From assembly GCA_040902535.1 (NCBI GenBank), contig JBBDXD010000019.1, positions 132,773 to 196,772 of the forward strand: a stretch of 64,000 nucleotides of DNA, given 5' to 3'. The DNA comes from Dehalococcoidia bacterium (lineage in GTDB: Bacteria > Chloroflexota > Dehalococcoidia > DSTF01 > JACRBR01). The position numbers and the translations under genes are program-made. The notes beneath the pieces are model-generated. The model was not told the DNA's origin, made no database searches, and saw nothing but the letters and a program-made list of their open reading frames with translations. Of the stretch, positions 1-9,686 are shown piece by piece (positions within the stretch are counted from its first letter, which is position 1; each line of letters starts with the position of its first letter).

Positions 1-975
1 CGCGTGGTCGCTGAGCAACATGTTGCGCGAGGTCTGGTTCGCTTCGCTGCCGCCGGCCGTCGGATTGATGCGCGTGATGCCGTACCACACCAGTGACGAC
101 GCGTCGGTCAGCGCCGACTTGAACTGCAGGTCGCTGATCGTGTGGTTGCCGACGTGGTTCTGCAGCGTGTTGTAGTCGAAGTGCTGGTCGCCGTTGCCGA
201 ACGTCACGCCGAGCAGTTGCGCCTGCGCGCCCGCCTGCGGCATTTCGGTGTCGATGCGCATCTTCGTCAGCTTGCTGCCCATGCCGGCGGCGAGCGCAGT
301 GAAGCGAGCATCGCGTCCGAGCGTCGCGCGCATGGTCTTGAAGTTGTAGACGCCGTCACCCCACTGGTTGACGTCGTAGTACTCGAGTTGGGCACCATCG
401 CCGAGCACGATCTCCACCGCGCTCGAAACGAAGCCCTTCTGCCCGTCCGGCGACGCGCTCTCGTCGATCAGCGCCACGCGGCTGTGCGCCTCGGCGATGA
501 CGAGCGTGCGGGTGAAGAGCGCCGCGCCGGCCACGTCGGGGCCCGTCGTCAGCATTTGCAGCGGCAGCGTCACCTCGACGCCCTTCGGCACGTAGAGGAA
601 GGCGCCGGTGTTCCAGAGCGCAGCGTTCAACGCCAGGTACTTCCATTCCTCGGGCTTCACGGTGTCGTAGAGGCGGCCGCGAGCGCGATCGAGCGCGTCA
701 CGCAGCGGCGCGAAGACGACGCCGGCGTTTCGCGCCTCCTCGGGAAGCGTGATCTCGGTGGTCGCCGCACTTCGCTGCAACCCATCGAGCGGCAACGCGC
801 GCACGTCGGTACGGCGCCACTCCTCGTCGTAGATATCGGGCAGGTCCATCGATTCGTACGAGCGCCAGGCCGCGCGCCGCTGCTCTTGCAGCCACGCCGG
901 CTCGTTCGCGGCGATCGCCTCGACGTCCTGCTCGGTGATGCCGGGGATGCCCGGCGCAAGCACTTCTTGGGTCAT
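1..975 (-). CDS. sufD: Fe-S cluster assembly protein SufD (3' end outside window)
   Basis: Partner of SufB in the SufBC2D scaffold that builds iron-sulfur clusters in the cytoplasm. The frame opens at an ATG (975) and stays open for 325 codons to the window edge, so the C-terminal part (families run about 400-450 residues) is missing. The visible part holds the SUF beta-helix core, for example FLYVPKGVEV and ALFTRTLVIAEAHSRV, which parallels the SufB stretch [13 protein letters not shown]. Last visible gene of a leftward sufR-sufC-sufB-sufD series, separated from sufB by 84 bases that contain a hairpin. A cysteine desulfurase (sufS) and sufU would be expected further left; that is inference. 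Confidence 0.93.
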   Translation of the reverse strand, partial: MTQEVLAPGIPGITEQDVEAIAANEPAWLQEQRRAAWRSYESMDLPDIYDEEWRRTDVRALPLDGLQRSAATTEITLPEEARNAGVVFAPLRDALDRARGRLYDTVKPEEWKYLALNAALWNTGAFLYVPKGVEVTLPLQMLTTGPDVAGAALFTRTLVIAEAHSRVALIDESASPDGQKGFVSSAVEIVLGDGAQLEYYDVNQWGDGVYNFKTMRATLGRDARFTALAAGMGSKLTKMRIDTEMPQAGAQAQLLGVTFGNGDQHFDYNTLQNHVGNHTISDLQFKSALTDASSLVWYGITRINPTAGGSEANQTSRNMLLSDHA

Positions 976-996
976 CTCAACACGCTCTTTGAAACA

Positions 997-1019
997 AAGG
1001 GGCGCGGTACGCGCCCCTT
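997..1019 (-). terminator. Perfect hairpin between sufB and sufD, possible partial terminator
   Basis: A perfect 10-bp inverted repeat (AAGGGGCGCG at 997-1006 and CGCGCCCCTT at 1010-1019, loop of 3). On the leftward transcript it is followed by TGTTTC, a short U-rich tract. It sits in the 84-base gap between the sufB stop and sufD start. It could lower sufD expression relative to sufB or act as an mRNA processing/stability element. Confidence 0.6.
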
Positions 1020-1059
1020 GTGATCTCGCTTCCCGCTTCTCGCTTGTCGCTTCCGGGCG

Positions 1060-2490
1060 TCAGCCGACGGCGCCTTCCATCTGGAGTTCGATCAGCCGGT
1101 TCAACTCGACCGCGTACTCCATGGGCAATTCCTTGACGATCGGCTCGACGAAGCCGTTGACGATCATCTTCGTCGCGTCGACCTCCGAGAGGCCGCGGCT
1201 CTGCAGGTAGAAGAGCTGGTCCTCGCCGACCCTGGACACGGAAGCCTCATGGCCGATGTTGACCTGATCTTCCTCGATCTCCATCAACGGGTACGTGTCG
1301 GAGCGCGACTTCTCGTCGAGGAGCAGCGCGTCGCAACGCACGGTGGCCTTCGAACGCACAGCGCCCGGGTACACCTTGAGGGCGCCGCGGTAGCTGGTGC
1401 GGCCGCTGCCGCGCGACACCGACTTCGAAATGATCGTCGAGGTTGTGTCCGGCGCGGCGTGCACCATCTTGGCGCCCGCGTCCTGGTGCTGCCCGTCCGA
1501 TGCCATGGCCAGCGACAACACCTCGCCGTGCGCACCCGGCTCCATCAGGTAGACGCTCGGGTACTTCATCGTCAGGCGCGAGCCCAGGTTGCCATCGACC
1601 CATTCCATGACGGCGTTCTCGTAAGCCGCCGCGCGCTTGGTCACGAGGTTGTAGACGTTCGTGGACCAGTTCTGGATCGTCGTGTAGCGGACGCGCGCGC
1701 CCTTCTTCACGATGATCTCGACCACCGCGCTGTGCAGCGAGTCCGACGAGTAGGTCGGCGCCGTGCAACCTTCGACGTAGTGCACGTAGCTGCCCTCTTC
1801 GGCGATGATGAGGGTCCGCTCGAACTGGCCCATGTTTTCCTTGTTGATGCGGAAGTACGCCTGGAGGGGGATGTCCACTTTCACGCCGGCCGGCACGTAC
1901 ACGAAGCTGCCGCCAGACCACACAGCGCTGTTGAGCGCCGCGAACTTGTTGTCCGCAGGCGGAATGATCGTGCCGAAGTACTGGCGGACGAGATCCGGAT
2001 AATCGCGCACCGCGGAGTCCATATCGACGAAGATGACGCCGAGCTTCTCGAGGTCCTCGCGGATGCTGTGATAGACGACCTCGGAGTCGTACTGCGCCCC
2101 GACGCCGGCGATCAGCGATTTTCGCTCCGCCTCGGGGATGCCGAGCTTCTCGAACGTGTCCTTGATGTACTCGGGGACGTCGGTCCAGCTATCCTCGGCG
2201 CGGTCCGACGCGCGGGCGAAATAGTAGATGTCGTTGAAGTCCAGGTCGTAGTTCTGAATGCTGCCGCCCCAGAAGCCCGTCGGCATGGGCTTCTCGAGGA
2301 AGTGCTGATAGGACTTCAGACGGAAGTCCGTCATCCACTGCTCTTCGTTCTTGACGCGCGAGATCTCGCGGACGATATCTTCGCTGAGGCCCTTTTCGGT
2401 GCGGTACTTGTAGACGGCATTGTCGTTGTCGTTGAAGCCGAACTTGTAGCCGTCCTCGACCGCGATCTGCGGAGTAATCTTTGCCACCAT
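1060..2490 (-). CDS. sufB: Fe-S cluster assembly protein SufB
   Basis: Scaffold subunit of the SUF machinery; with SufC and SufD it assembles and transfers Fe-S clusters. At 476 residues it is the usual family length. Hallmarks are the N-terminal helix-rich region, [20 protein letters not shown] near residues 190-209, [20 protein letters not shown], and the C-terminal block with [19 protein letters not shown] and the [20 protein letters not shown] helix. It starts 3 bases after the sufC stop, so the two are almost certainly translated from one message. The start is the ATG at 2490. Confidence 0.97.
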   Translation of the reverse strand: MVAKITPQIAVEDGYKFGFNDNDNAVYKYRTEKGLSEDIVREISRVKNEEQWMTDFRLKSYQHFLEKPMPTGFWGGSIQNYDLDFNDIYYFARASDRAEDSWTDVPEYIKDTFEKLGIPEAERKSLIAGVGAQYDSEVVYHSIREDLEKLGVIFVDMDSAVRDYPDLVRQYFGTIIPPADNKFAALNSAVWSGGSFVYVPAGVKVDIPLQAYFRINKENMGQFERTLIIAEEGSYVHYVEGCTAPTYSSDSLHSAVVEIIVKKGARVRYTTIQNWSTNVYNLVTKRAAAYENAVMEWVDGNLGSRLTMKYPSVYLMEPGAHGEVLSLAMASDGQHQDAGAKMVHAAPDTTSTIISKSVSRGSGRTSYRGALKVYPGAVRSKATVRCDALLLDEKSRSDTYPLMEIEEDQVNIGHEASVSRVGEDQLFYLQSRGLSEVDATKMIVNGFVEPIVKELPMEYAVELNRLIELQMEGAVG

Positions 2491-2493
2491 CGC

Positions 2494-3276
2494 TTATGCC
2501 TTCTCTCCAGCGGCCGCCAGTACGGGGCCGTACTTCGCGATAACCGGGTCGTATCCCTGCTCTTCCAGTTGCAGCGCCAGTTCCGGACCGCCGGACTCGA
2601 TAATCCGCCCCTGGTACAGGATGTGCACGAACTGCGGCGTGATGTAGTTGAGCAGCCGCTGGTAGTGCGTGATGAGCACCACCCCGAGTTGGTCCGTCAT
2701 CAGTGCGTTCACGCCCTCCGCGACTGTCCGCAGCGCGTCGATGTCGAGGCCGGAGTCCGTCTCGTCCATGATCGCCAGGTCCGGCTGCAGGATGCCCATC
2801 TGCAGCACTTCGGCGCGCTTCTTTTCGCCGCCGGAAAAACCTTCGTTGACGTAGCGGCGGGCGAACTGCTCGTCCATGCGCAGCAGCTTCATCGTCGAGA
2901 GCAGCTTCTCGCGGAACTCGCGCACGGGCACGTCCTCGGAGCGCACCGCCTTCAGCGCCTGTCGCAGGAAGTTCACCATCGTCACGCCCGGGATGCTCGT
3001 CGGGTACTGGAACGCGAGGAACATGCCCATCTGCGCCCGCTTGTCCGGCGTCATGCCGAAGACATCCTGGCCCTTGAACGACACCGTGCCGCCGGTCACC
3101 GCATAGCGCGGGTGGCCCATGAGGGCATTCGCGAGCGTGCTCTTCCCCGAGCCGTTCGGCCCCATGATCGCGTGCACTTCGCCGCGACGGACCGTCAGGT
3201 CGACGCCATTGAGGATCTGCTTCCCCTCGACGGCGACCGTGAGGCCCTTGATATCCAGTAGCGTTTCGCCAGCCAT
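2494..3276 (-). CDS. sufC: Fe-S cluster assembly ATPase SufC
   Basis: ABC-type cytoplasmic ATPase that drives conformational change of SufBD during cluster assembly. 260 residues. It has Walker [10 protein letters not shown], the signature [14 protein letters not shown] and Walker [13 protein letters not shown], as usual for SufC. I chose the ATG at 3276, in a good context (AGGGAACGA just before it), over an open extension reaching 3393 that would overlap the regulator gene and adds no family-like sequence. Lies 43 bases downstream of the SufR-type regulator. Confidence 0.96.
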   Translation of the reverse strand: MAGETLLDIKGLTVAVEGKQILNGVDLTVRRGEVHAIMGPNGSGKSTLANALMGHPRYAVTGGTVSFKGQDVFGMTPDKRAQMGMFLAFQYPTSIPGVTMVNFLRQALKAVRSEDVPVREFREKLLSTMKLLRMDEQFARRYVNEGFSGGEKKRAEVLQMGILQPDLAIMDETDSGLDIDALRTVAEGVNALMTDQLGVVLITHYQRLLNYITPQFVHILYQGRIIESGGPELALQLEEQGYDPVIAKYGPVLAAAGEKA

Positions 3277-3319
3277 TCGTTCCCTTCCCTGATACGCGCC
3301 GCAGCGCCGATTTGCGTCG

Positions 3320-3979
3320 TTAGCTCGATGCGCCGTCGTCGACTGCGGTTTCGCTTTCCTGCGCCCGCGCCTGGTCGCGCACGACGTACTCACACATCGC
3401 GTGGCCGTCCACCATGCGGCTCACCTGCTCCACCGGCGCGCCGACCAGCAACTCGACGGTGCGGTGGTCGGCGTGGCACGGCGCCTGCGACGCTTCCGCG
3501 GCCTTGCGGTACGGGCAGGCCGTATTCATGAGGTGAAAGCCGTCGGCGTCCTTGCGCCAGTGGTCGACGATGCCCTCGTCCTTGAGGGCCTCGCTCGTCT
3601 GCGCGACGCGCTCCCGGACGGTCGCGCCGGTCACACTCGGCCGGTACGCGCCGGCGATGTCCTGGGCGACGCCCTCGAACACCTCATCGAGCAGAGCCGA
3701 GCCGGCGTCGCGGGCGGCGAGTTGGCGCACCATACGGCTGACGAGCCGCGGGTAGTGGCCGCTCAACTCCTCGGCGCGCTCGGTCAGGCGGTAGACGTAT
3801 GCCGGTCGCCCGACCTCGTGGCGCTGGATTCTTACGTCAACCAGACCCTCCGCGCGCAGCACTTCGAGGTGGCGGCGAATATTGGCCTGATTGAGGCCTA
3901 GTTCGCCCGCAATCTGCCCAACCGTAGCCTCGCCACGGGCGTTCAAGAGGTCGCGCATCAGGTCTCTGGTGGACTTCAT
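3320..3979 (-). CDS. sufR: SufR-type Fe-S sensing transcriptional repressor
   Basis: Winged-helix regulator heading the suf operon. The N-terminal HTH spans about residues 5-50 ([20 protein letters not shown]). The C-terminal half carries Cys155, Cys168 and Cys196, spacings of 13 and 28 residues. As I recall them, the three cluster-binding cysteines of the mycobacterial SufR have the same spacing. The family binds a 4Fe-4S cluster and represses suf genes until the cluster is lost. First gene of the operon, so autoregulation is expected. The start ATG lies about two bases after the predicted transcription start, which would make a leaderless message. Confidence 0.88.
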   Translation of the reverse strand: MKSTRDLMRDLLNARGEATVGQIAGELGLNQANIRRHLEVLRAEGLVDVRIQRHEVGRPAYVYRLTERAEELSGHYPRLVSRMVRQLAARDAGSALLDEVFEGVAQDIAGAYRPSVTGATVRERVAQTSEALKDEGIVDHWRKDADGFHLMNTACPYRKAAEASQAPCHADHRTVELLVGAPVEQVSRMVDGHAMCEYVVRDQARAQESETAVDDGASS

Positions 3980-3987
3980 CGTATCTA

Positions 3988-4047
3988 AATCTACCGTTTG
4001 GGGGCCGTGATAACAAGCAAAAACCGACTTTAAATGCAGGATTGCAT
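3988..4047 (-). promoter_or_regulatory. Predicted promoter of the sufRCBD operon with upstream inverted repeat
   Basis: On the leftward strand a -35 TTGTTA (4011-4016) and a -10 TAGATT (3988-3993) are separated by 17 bp in an AT-rich pocket. Transcription would begin close to the sufR ATG at 3979, leaving almost no 5' leader. An inverted repeat ATGCA-N4-TGCAT lies at 4034-4047 upstream of the -35. It could bind a regulator, but this is only a pattern observation. Confidence 0.5.
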
Positions 4048-4109
4048 CAAAATATTGCGCGTTATTTCACAGGCGAACGCGAAGTCCCATTCCGCGCTTC
4101 GGAGGATGG

Positions 4110-5126
4110 CTAGAGTGCTGCGAGCTGGTCGAGGGCGTTCGTCAGCTCTTCCTCGGTGAAGACGGCCTCGATCTTGCCGACTACGGCGCCCTCGCCGTTC
4201 ATGAGGAACGTATAGGGCTCGGTCGGCAGGTTCCACTCGACGCCCGCTTCGCGGTAGGTCTTGAGCTGGAAGTCCTTCCACACCTCGATGTGGATGAAGT
4301 CGACGCGGTCCTGGTGCGCGGGCATCTGGTCCAGCAGCACCTCGAGCACCGGCCCGCAAAACCGGGATTCGCAGAAGGCGGGCGTGCTGAACTGCACGAC
4401 GAGAGGCCGGCCCTTGCCGAGCACGTCGGCGATGACCTTGTCGTGCAGGGGGCAGATCGGGTCGCGCGAGCAGAGGCTTTCGCTGTTGGGGTTCGTCGCT
4501 CCGGTGTCGTTCTGGCTGGCGGGCGGGACGCTGCCGACCGCGGGGCTCTTCGGTTCGGCGAGCACCTCGAAGGGCACCTGCACCGTAACCGGCGGCGCGC
4601 CGCCTTCGGGGGCAACCGCCAGCTCGACGCCCCAGGCTCCGGCGTCGTCAAAGGGCGTGTTGGCGACGTAAAACGACACCTCGTCGCCGGACAACTGCTC
4701 GCCGGTCGTCGAATCATGGGCATGCGCGCCTTCGACGTTTAACTCCACGAATCTAAGATCGCCTTCGCCGCGGAACTCGCCGGTCTGGCCATCGGCGCCG
4801 ATCTTGAAGAACCGCGCATGGACGGCGGCGTCCTTGACGAGGCGCGCGTCTTGCAGCAGGCCGACTGCGAAGCGATTGTTCTGCGCGGCGACGAACTCTG
4901 AGGTCAGCAACACGGGCCTGATGTCTCCTTCGCCGCCCGGCGTGGTCATAGGCGAGGGCGATCGCTCCGAGGCGCTCGTCGCGGTCGGCGACGGGTCATC
5001 GTCGCCGCCGCCGCAGCCAATGGCATACAACGCTGCGCCGCCGGCCGTAGCGGCGAACGCGCCGCGGACGAATGCGCGACGGCTCAGCGCGCGTCGAATC
5101 AGGCGTTCAGTATGTTCGGGGTTCAC
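4110..5126 (-). CDS. Tat-exported lipoprotein with C-terminal thioredoxin-like domain
   Basis: 338 residues from a GTG at 5126 preceded by AGGAG. The N-terminus has a twin-arginine motif (SRRAFVRG, residues 15-22), a hydrophobic stretch and a lipobox ending in Cys38 (YAIGC), followed by a Gly/Asp and Ser/Pro-rich linker. That indicates Tat export and lipid anchoring outside the membrane. The C-terminal third (about residues 235-338) resembles a thioredoxin fold: VVQFSTPAFCESRFC holds Cys252 and Cys257 in a CX4C pair rather than CXXC, and PYTFLMNGEGAVVGKIE fits the strand after the cis-proline. Cys219 and Cys225 form a second pair. The middle region looks like an immunoglobulin-type beta domain. 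Substrate unknown; a redox role is inferred. Downstream of the suf operon, same strand. Confidence 0.75.
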   Translation of the reverse strand: MNPEHTERLIRRALSRRAFVRGAFAATAGGAALYAIGCGGGDDDPSPTATSASERSPSPMTTPGGEGDIRPVLLTSEFVAAQNNRFAVGLLQDARLVKDAAVHARFFKIGADGQTGEFRGEGDLRFVELNVEGAHAHDSTTGEQLSGDEVSFYVANTPFDDAGAWGVELAVAPEGGAPPVTVQVPFEVLAEPKSPAVGSVPPASQNDTGATNPNSESLCSRDPICPLHDKVIADVLGKGRPLVVQFSTPAFCESRFCGPVLEVLLDQMPAHQDRVDFIHIEVWKDFQLKTYREAGVEWNLPTEPYTFLMNGEGAVVGKIEAVFTEEELTNALDQLAAL

Positions 5127-5257
5127 GCGGGGCTCCTGGCCGGCGTACCGGATGTGCCTATTCACCGTAGAGTACGCGGTGGGCGCGGGCAACGATCCGT
5201 GCGCTGCTCCGCAGCAGGATCGCATGCCCGGCAGTGTTGCATCGAGCGGCGGACGGC

Positions 5258-8080
5258 TTAGCCGCCCGACCCTGCCTCGATCAGCGCTTTCAGATCCTGC
5301 TTCGCGTCGAGGATGTTCGACCAGAGGTCGCCGATGCGCTCGACGCGGTCGGGGAGCGTGTCGATGTCGAAGTCCGTGGGATAGACGTGACGCAGTTCTT
5401 CCCACGTCACGGGCGCCGAGGCGGCGGCTGTCGGATGCGGCCGCAACGAATATTGCGCCGCGAGCGTCTTCCCGCGCGTGTTCTGGTTGTGGTCGAAGAA
5501 GATCTTGCCTGTGCGCTTGGTCGTCGTCCACTCCATGGTGATGTCCTTGGGGTAGAGCTGGATCATGTAGCGCCCGACGGCTTCGCTGGCGGCGCGGATC
5601 TGGTCGTAGTCGTACTGGCGCAGCACCGGCACGTAGATGTGCAGTCCCGTCTTGCCAGTCGTCTTCACGAACGACGACAGGCGCAGTTGCTGCAGAATGT
5701 CCTTGAGCGCGAACGCCATCTCGCGCGTCTTCTCGAACGCCTTGCGGTTGAGCGCCGGCTCCTCGCCCTTCTGCTCCGTCCCGGCGTAGATGTAGGGGTC
5801 GAGGTCGAAGACCATGTAGTCCGGGTAGTTGAGCACGCTGCTTTCGATGTTCTCCTCCGAACCGGAGAACGTCGCCGGCAGGTGACGGGCGTCCGGCTCG
5901 GGGTTCGTGCGCGCCATCCACGCGTGGATCTCAAGGTCCGCGAGCTGCGCCAGCCAGATCAGCGTCTCGAAGTTGTTCGCCATGATGTAGTCGCCGTCGC
6001 GGTCGTTGTGCGCGGAGTACAGCGGCACGCGTTCGACGGTGAAGTCTTTCGGAAACGGCTGCGGCCAGTGCTTCTGGTAGAACGAGCCGCCGTTGATCCC
6101 GTTGGGGTAGCGCGTCAGCGTCAGCGGCCGGTCCTTGAGGTGCGGCAGCAAGTACGGCGCGATGCGCGCGTAATAGCGGATCATGTCGCGTTTCGTGCGC
6201 GGCGGGCGACCCTCGGTCGCCGGCCAGAACTCCTTCGACAGGTTCGTCACCTTGATGCGCGCGCCGCCGACCTCCAGCAGCACGTCCTCTTTCTTCGCGG
6301 TGTCGAGTTGCTCGACGACCGAGGCCACGAGCGCGTGCATCGACGACGGCGCGGCGACGGCGGCAGAAGCATCATCCTCGACGACGACATCAACGGACTG
6401 CTTCGTCGCGTCTTCGCGGCGGACCGAGCGCGGATCGATATCTTCGCGCATGCCCAGGAAGACCGGCGCGCGCAGGTTGCCATCGCGCGTCCACGAGGCG
6501 AACTTCACTTGCGCGACGAGTTCGGGCTTCACCCAGAAGCAGCGCGCGGCCTTGCCGCCGGCCCAGCGGCCGCCGATCGTCGTCGGCGGGTTGACGAACG
6601 GCGATTCGTCGGTCTTCAGTTCGCGCAGTTGCGTCGTGATGTTGTCCAGCATGACGTCGGACAGCCCCGACCCGACGCTGGATGCGAAGCGCAGGTCGCC
6701 GTCGTCGTCGTAGTAGCCGACGAGCAGCCCGCCGAAGGTCCTGGCGCGCGATCCTTCGCCCTCTGAATAGCCGCCGACGACGAACTCCTGCTCGTTGACG
6801 TTCTTCACCTTCAGCCACGACTTGGTGCGCACGCCGGGCTCGTACGGGCTGTTCGCGCGCTTCGCGACGATCCCCTCGAAGCCGACTTCGGTCGCTGCCT
6901 TGTCCATCGTCACCCCGTCGTCCTGGATGTGGTCGACGTACTTGATGTGATCGCCCTGCTCGAGCGTGCGCCAGAGGATCGCCTTGCGTTCGCTGAGCGG
7001 CAGCGCGGTGAGATCGTGGCCATCGAGGTAGAGGATGTCGAAGGCGTAGTAGTACACCGGCGTCTGCGCTGCGATGCGTTCGACCTCGGCGGGGCGCGAG
7101 AGGTTGATGCGCGGCTGGATCTCCTGGAAGTCCGGCACACCGCTGTCGTTGCACGCCACGATCTCGCCGTCGAACACGGCGGTGCTGGCGCGCTGGGCGC
7201 CGACGGCATCGCGCACTTCTGGATATTGCACGGTTGCCGGATTGCCGCGTCGCGTGCGCAGTTCGACGTCGCCGTCGCGCAGGAAAGCGAGGGTGCGGAC
7301 GCCGTCCATCTTCGCTTCGAAGAGCCAGCCGGGCCGCGAAAACGCCTTCTCGATGAGTGTGGGGAGCATGGGTCGCAGGGTGCGCGGATCGGGGAAGTTC
7401 GCCTCTTTTGCGTGCGGATGCGGCTTTTTGTTCGCACCGTCTCCCGACCGCATCGCGGGCATGCGGCCCTCCTGGAGGTCCTTGATGCTGAGGCCGCTGA
7501 TCACCGACTTGTCTTCGTCGAGGATGTCGCGCGTCGTCGATGCGTACTCGTCGCGATGCTTGATCAGCAGCCAAGAGTTCGGCTCTTTCTTTGTGCGCAC
7601 GAGCGTCCACGAGCCGCGCAGCTTCTTGCCACGCATCAAGATCGAGATCTTGCCGCGCTCGATGCCCTCGCGCATGCGGCGGCTGCCCTCCTCGCGGTCG
7701 CCCCACGACGTCTCGCCGTCCTCGTCGGGCGTGTAGGTGCCGTTGTCCCAGACGATCACCTGGCCGGCGCCGTAATTGCCCTTCGGGATCACGCCCTCGA
7801 ACGAACCGTAGTCGAACGGGTGATCCTCAACGTGCGCCGCCATGCGCTTGTCGGCGGTGTTCAGCGAAGGCCCGCGCGGCACGGCCCACGACACGAGCAC
7901 GTCATCGACCTCCAGGCGGAAGTCCCAGTGCATGCGGGTCGCGCGGTGCTGCTGGACGACAAACGTGAGGTCCCGTTCGTCCGCGGGCGTGCCGGATTCG
8001 GGCTCCGGCGTCTTCGCGAAGTCGCGCTTCTGGCGGTAGCGCAGAAGCTGGTCGAGGTCGGGAGCGGGTTTATTGGCCAC
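5258..8080 (-). CDS. ligD: Multidomain ATP-dependent DNA ligase LigD (phosphoesterase-ligase-polymerase)
   Basis: End-joining enzyme of bacterial NHEJ that trims 3' ends, fills gaps and seals breaks. 940 residues from a GTG at 8080 (an open extension to 8314 lacks family similarity). Domain order is the Pseudomonas type. The 3'-phosphoesterase (about 35-200) has His45, His51, Asp53, Arg55 and His87 in the canonical spacing. The ligase has nucleotidyl lysine Lys257 in EAKMDG and an OB fold to about 530. The primase-like polymerase (about 640-930) has its DxD pair at Asp759/Asp761 in MVFDLDP. The usual Ku partner is not in this window. All catalytic residues I checked are present, so it should be active. 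Confidence 0.95.
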   Translation of the reverse strand: MANKPAPDLDQLLRYRQKRDFAKTPEPESGTPADERDLTFVVQQHRATRMHWDFRLEVDDVLVSWAVPRGPSLNTADKRMAAHVEDHPFDYGSFEGVIPKGNYGAGQVIVWDNGTYTPDEDGETSWGDREEGSRRMREGIERGKISILMRGKKLRGSWTLVRTKKEPNSWLLIKHRDEYASTTRDILDEDKSVISGLSIKDLQEGRMPAMRSGDGANKKPHPHAKEANFPDPRTLRPMLPTLIEKAFSRPGWLFEAKMDGVRTLAFLRDGDVELRTRRGNPATVQYPEVRDAVGAQRASTAVFDGEIVACNDSGVPDFQEIQPRINLSRPAEVERIAAQTPVYYYAFDILYLDGHDLTALPLSERKAILWRTLEQGDHIKYVDHIQDDGVTMDKAATEVGFEGIVAKRANSPYEPGVRTKSWLKVKNVNEQEFVVGGYSEGEGSRARTFGGLLVGYYDDDGDLRFASSVGSGLSDVMLDNITTQLRELKTDESPFVNPPTTIGGRWAGGKAARCFWVKPELVAQVKFASWTRDGNLRAPVFLGMREDIDPRSVRREDATKQSVDVVVEDDASAAVAAPSSMHALVASVVEQLDTAKKEDVLLEVGGARIKVTNLSKEFWPATEGRPPRTKRDMIRYYARIAPYLLPHLKDRPLTLTRYPNGINGGSFYQKHWPQPFPKDFTVERVPLYSAHNDRDGDYIMANNFETLIWLAQLADLEIHAWMARTNPEPDARHLPATFSGSEENIESSVLNYPDYMVFDLDPYIYAGTEQKGEEPALNRKAFEKTREMAFALKDILQQLRLSSFVKTTGKTGLHIYVPVLRQYDYDQIRAASEAVGRYMIQLYPKDITMEWTTTKRTGKIFFDHNQNTRGKTLAAQYSLRPHPTAAASAPVTWEELRHVYPTDFDIDTLPDRVERIGDLWSNILDAKQDLKALIEAGSGG

Positions 8081-8168
8081 GATCCCATTGTGGGAGTCCC
8101 GAGGCCGCGCAGGCAATGCAGGTGCATGAGAGAGCCGGTTGGGCGCACGCCTCGAAGTGGTCCGCTCG

Positions 8169-8645
8169 TCACGCGACCAGAGAAAGCGCCCAGGTGCCGC
8201 CCACGTGCTCGCCGGCCAACGACGCCTCCGCCCGTACGTGGCCGGACGCGCCGGCGAAGCACCCGGCGCCTCCGTCAACCTCATACCGGAGACGCATGAG
8301 ATGATCGACCGCAATCTCGTCTTCGACGTCCGTCACCTCTGCCGCCGTAAGCGTGGCGAAGACCTCGTCGCCGTTCTGGCGAGACAGTGTCATGTCGCCC
8401 TCGCCGGGATAGTCGATGAGCCCGCGGTTCCACGACACCGAGCCGACGAGCGTCCAGGCGCCGTCGTCTGAAACGCCTTCGATCGTAATCGTCTGCGTCC
8501 CGTTGAGCAGTTCCTGCCGCTCGACGATGTCGCCGGTGATCGAAACTAGTAGAAACGCCATGTAGCACATCACGCGAAGCGCGGAGAACACCAGCCGCCG
8601 TTCGATCCAACGTCTCAGAGCAGTGTACGCAACGCAGGTGCGCAC
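8169..8645 (-). CDS. Small exported beta-barrel-like protein of unknown function
   Basis: Up to 158 residues if it starts at the GTG at 8645; ATGs at 8570 and 8561 are alternatives and none has a clear ribosome-binding site. Residues about 18-36 are hydrophobic and could be a signal or anchor. The rest alternates hydrophobic strands with glycine turns (GEGDMTLSRQNGDEVFATLT, then AGCFAGASGHVRAEASL and GGTWALSLVA). This resembles small lipocalin-like or allene-oxide-cyclase-like barrels that end in a GTW/SL strand. Codon bias fits coding. I do not recognise a named family. Confidence 0.55.
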   Translation of the reverse strand: MRTCVAYTALRRWIERRLVFSALRVMCYMAFLLVSITGDIVERQELLNGTQTITIEGVSDDGAWTLVGSVSWNRGLIDYPGEGDMTLSRQNGDEVFATLTAAEVTDVEDEIAVDHLMRLRYEVDGGAGCFAGASGHVRAEASLAGEHVGGTWALSLVA

Positions 8646-8688
8646 AGCCGTGCGCCCCTGCCATCCGATCCACGTGAAGTTTGCGCGG

Positions 8689-9651
8689 CTAGCCCTCGTC
8701 CTTGACCTTCTTGATGGCGTCGATCAACGCCGGCATCACCGTCTTGAAGTCGCCGACAATACCGAAGCGCGCCGCCTTGAAGATGTTGGCATCGGCGTCC
8801 TTGTTGATCGCGATGATGTTCTTGGAGCCGGAGCAGCCGGCCATGTGCTGGCTGGCGCCGGAGATCGCGACGGCGATGTACACCGTCGGGCTGACGACCT
8901 TGCCGGTGAGGCCCACCTGCTCGGCCACCGGTCGCCAGCCCAGGTCAGCGACCGCGCGGCTGCAGCCGACGGCGCCACCGAGCACCTTCGCAAGCTCTTC
9001 GATGCCGGCGAAGTTCTCCGGGCTGCCGAGGCCGCGACCGCCCGACACGACGACGCTTGCATCTTCCAGCCGCACGCCTGCCGCCGACGCCTCTTGCCGG
9101 TCCACGACGTTCGTCCGCACGCCCGACATATCGGCGCTCACCTTCTCGACCGCGCCCGCGGCGCCGCCTTCGATGGCGTCCTGCGACTTCGGCCGCACGG
9201 TGGCGATCGCCGGCTCCGTCGAGAAGCTGTTGACGGCGCGGGCGTTGCCGCCGTATGCGGGGCGCGTCGTGTGCAGCTTGCCGTCGTTCATCTCCATCGC
9301 GATCGTGTCCATCGCGACGGCCGTGCCTAGCTTGGAGGCGAGCGCCGGTGCGAGGTCGCGGCCCATGTCGGTCTGACCGAGCAGGATGATCGCCGGGTCG
9401 GCCTGCTGCGCGATGGCCGCGGCCGCCGCGACGTAACCGTCGGTGGTGTACTGCGCGAGCGCAGCGTCATCGACCACGTACGTCTTCTCGACGCCCGTCA
9501 CCTTCGCCGCGGCGCCTTCGACGCCGGCGCCGATGAGCATCGCCGACACGGGTCCGGCGCCGAGCCGCTGCGCCGCGCCGACGAGTTCGTTGGTGATCGC
9601 GACGACTTCGCCGTCAACGACCTCCGCAAGGATCAGTACTCCGTTTGGCAT
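8689..9651 (-). CDS. etfA: Electron transfer flavoprotein alpha subunit
   Basis: FAD-carrying subunit of ETF, which collects electrons from acyl-CoA and similar dehydrogenases. 320 residues, the normal size. The N-terminal half is the alpha domain; the C-terminal FAD domain shows [41 protein letters not shown] and the end [20 protein letters not shown], all ETF-alpha signatures. It lies 35 bases downstream of etfB, so the pair is co-expressed. The dehydrogenase and quinone oxidoreductase partners are not beside it. Confidence 0.96.
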   Translation of the reverse strand: MPNGVLILAEVVDGEVVAITNELVGAAQRLGAGPVSAMLIGAGVEGAAAKVTGVEKTYVVDDAALAQYTTDGYVAAAAAIAQQADPAIILLGQTDMGRDLAPALASKLGTAVAMDTIAMEMNDGKLHTTRPAYGGNARAVNSFSTEPAIATVRPKSQDAIEGGAAGAVEKVSADMSGVRTNVVDRQEASAAGVRLEDASVVVSGGRGLGSPENFAGIEELAKVLGGAVGCSRAVADLGWRPVAEQVGLTGKVVSPTVYIAVAISGASQHMAGCSGSKNIIAINKDADANIFKAARFGIVGDFKTVMPALIDAIKKVKDEG

Positions 9652-9686
9652 TCGATTTCTCCCGTACCGGCGCGCGACGCGGCCGC

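Noticed and set aside
5234-6766. Long + strand open frame opposite ligD
   Set aside because: Shadow of the ligase gene; no recognised domain.
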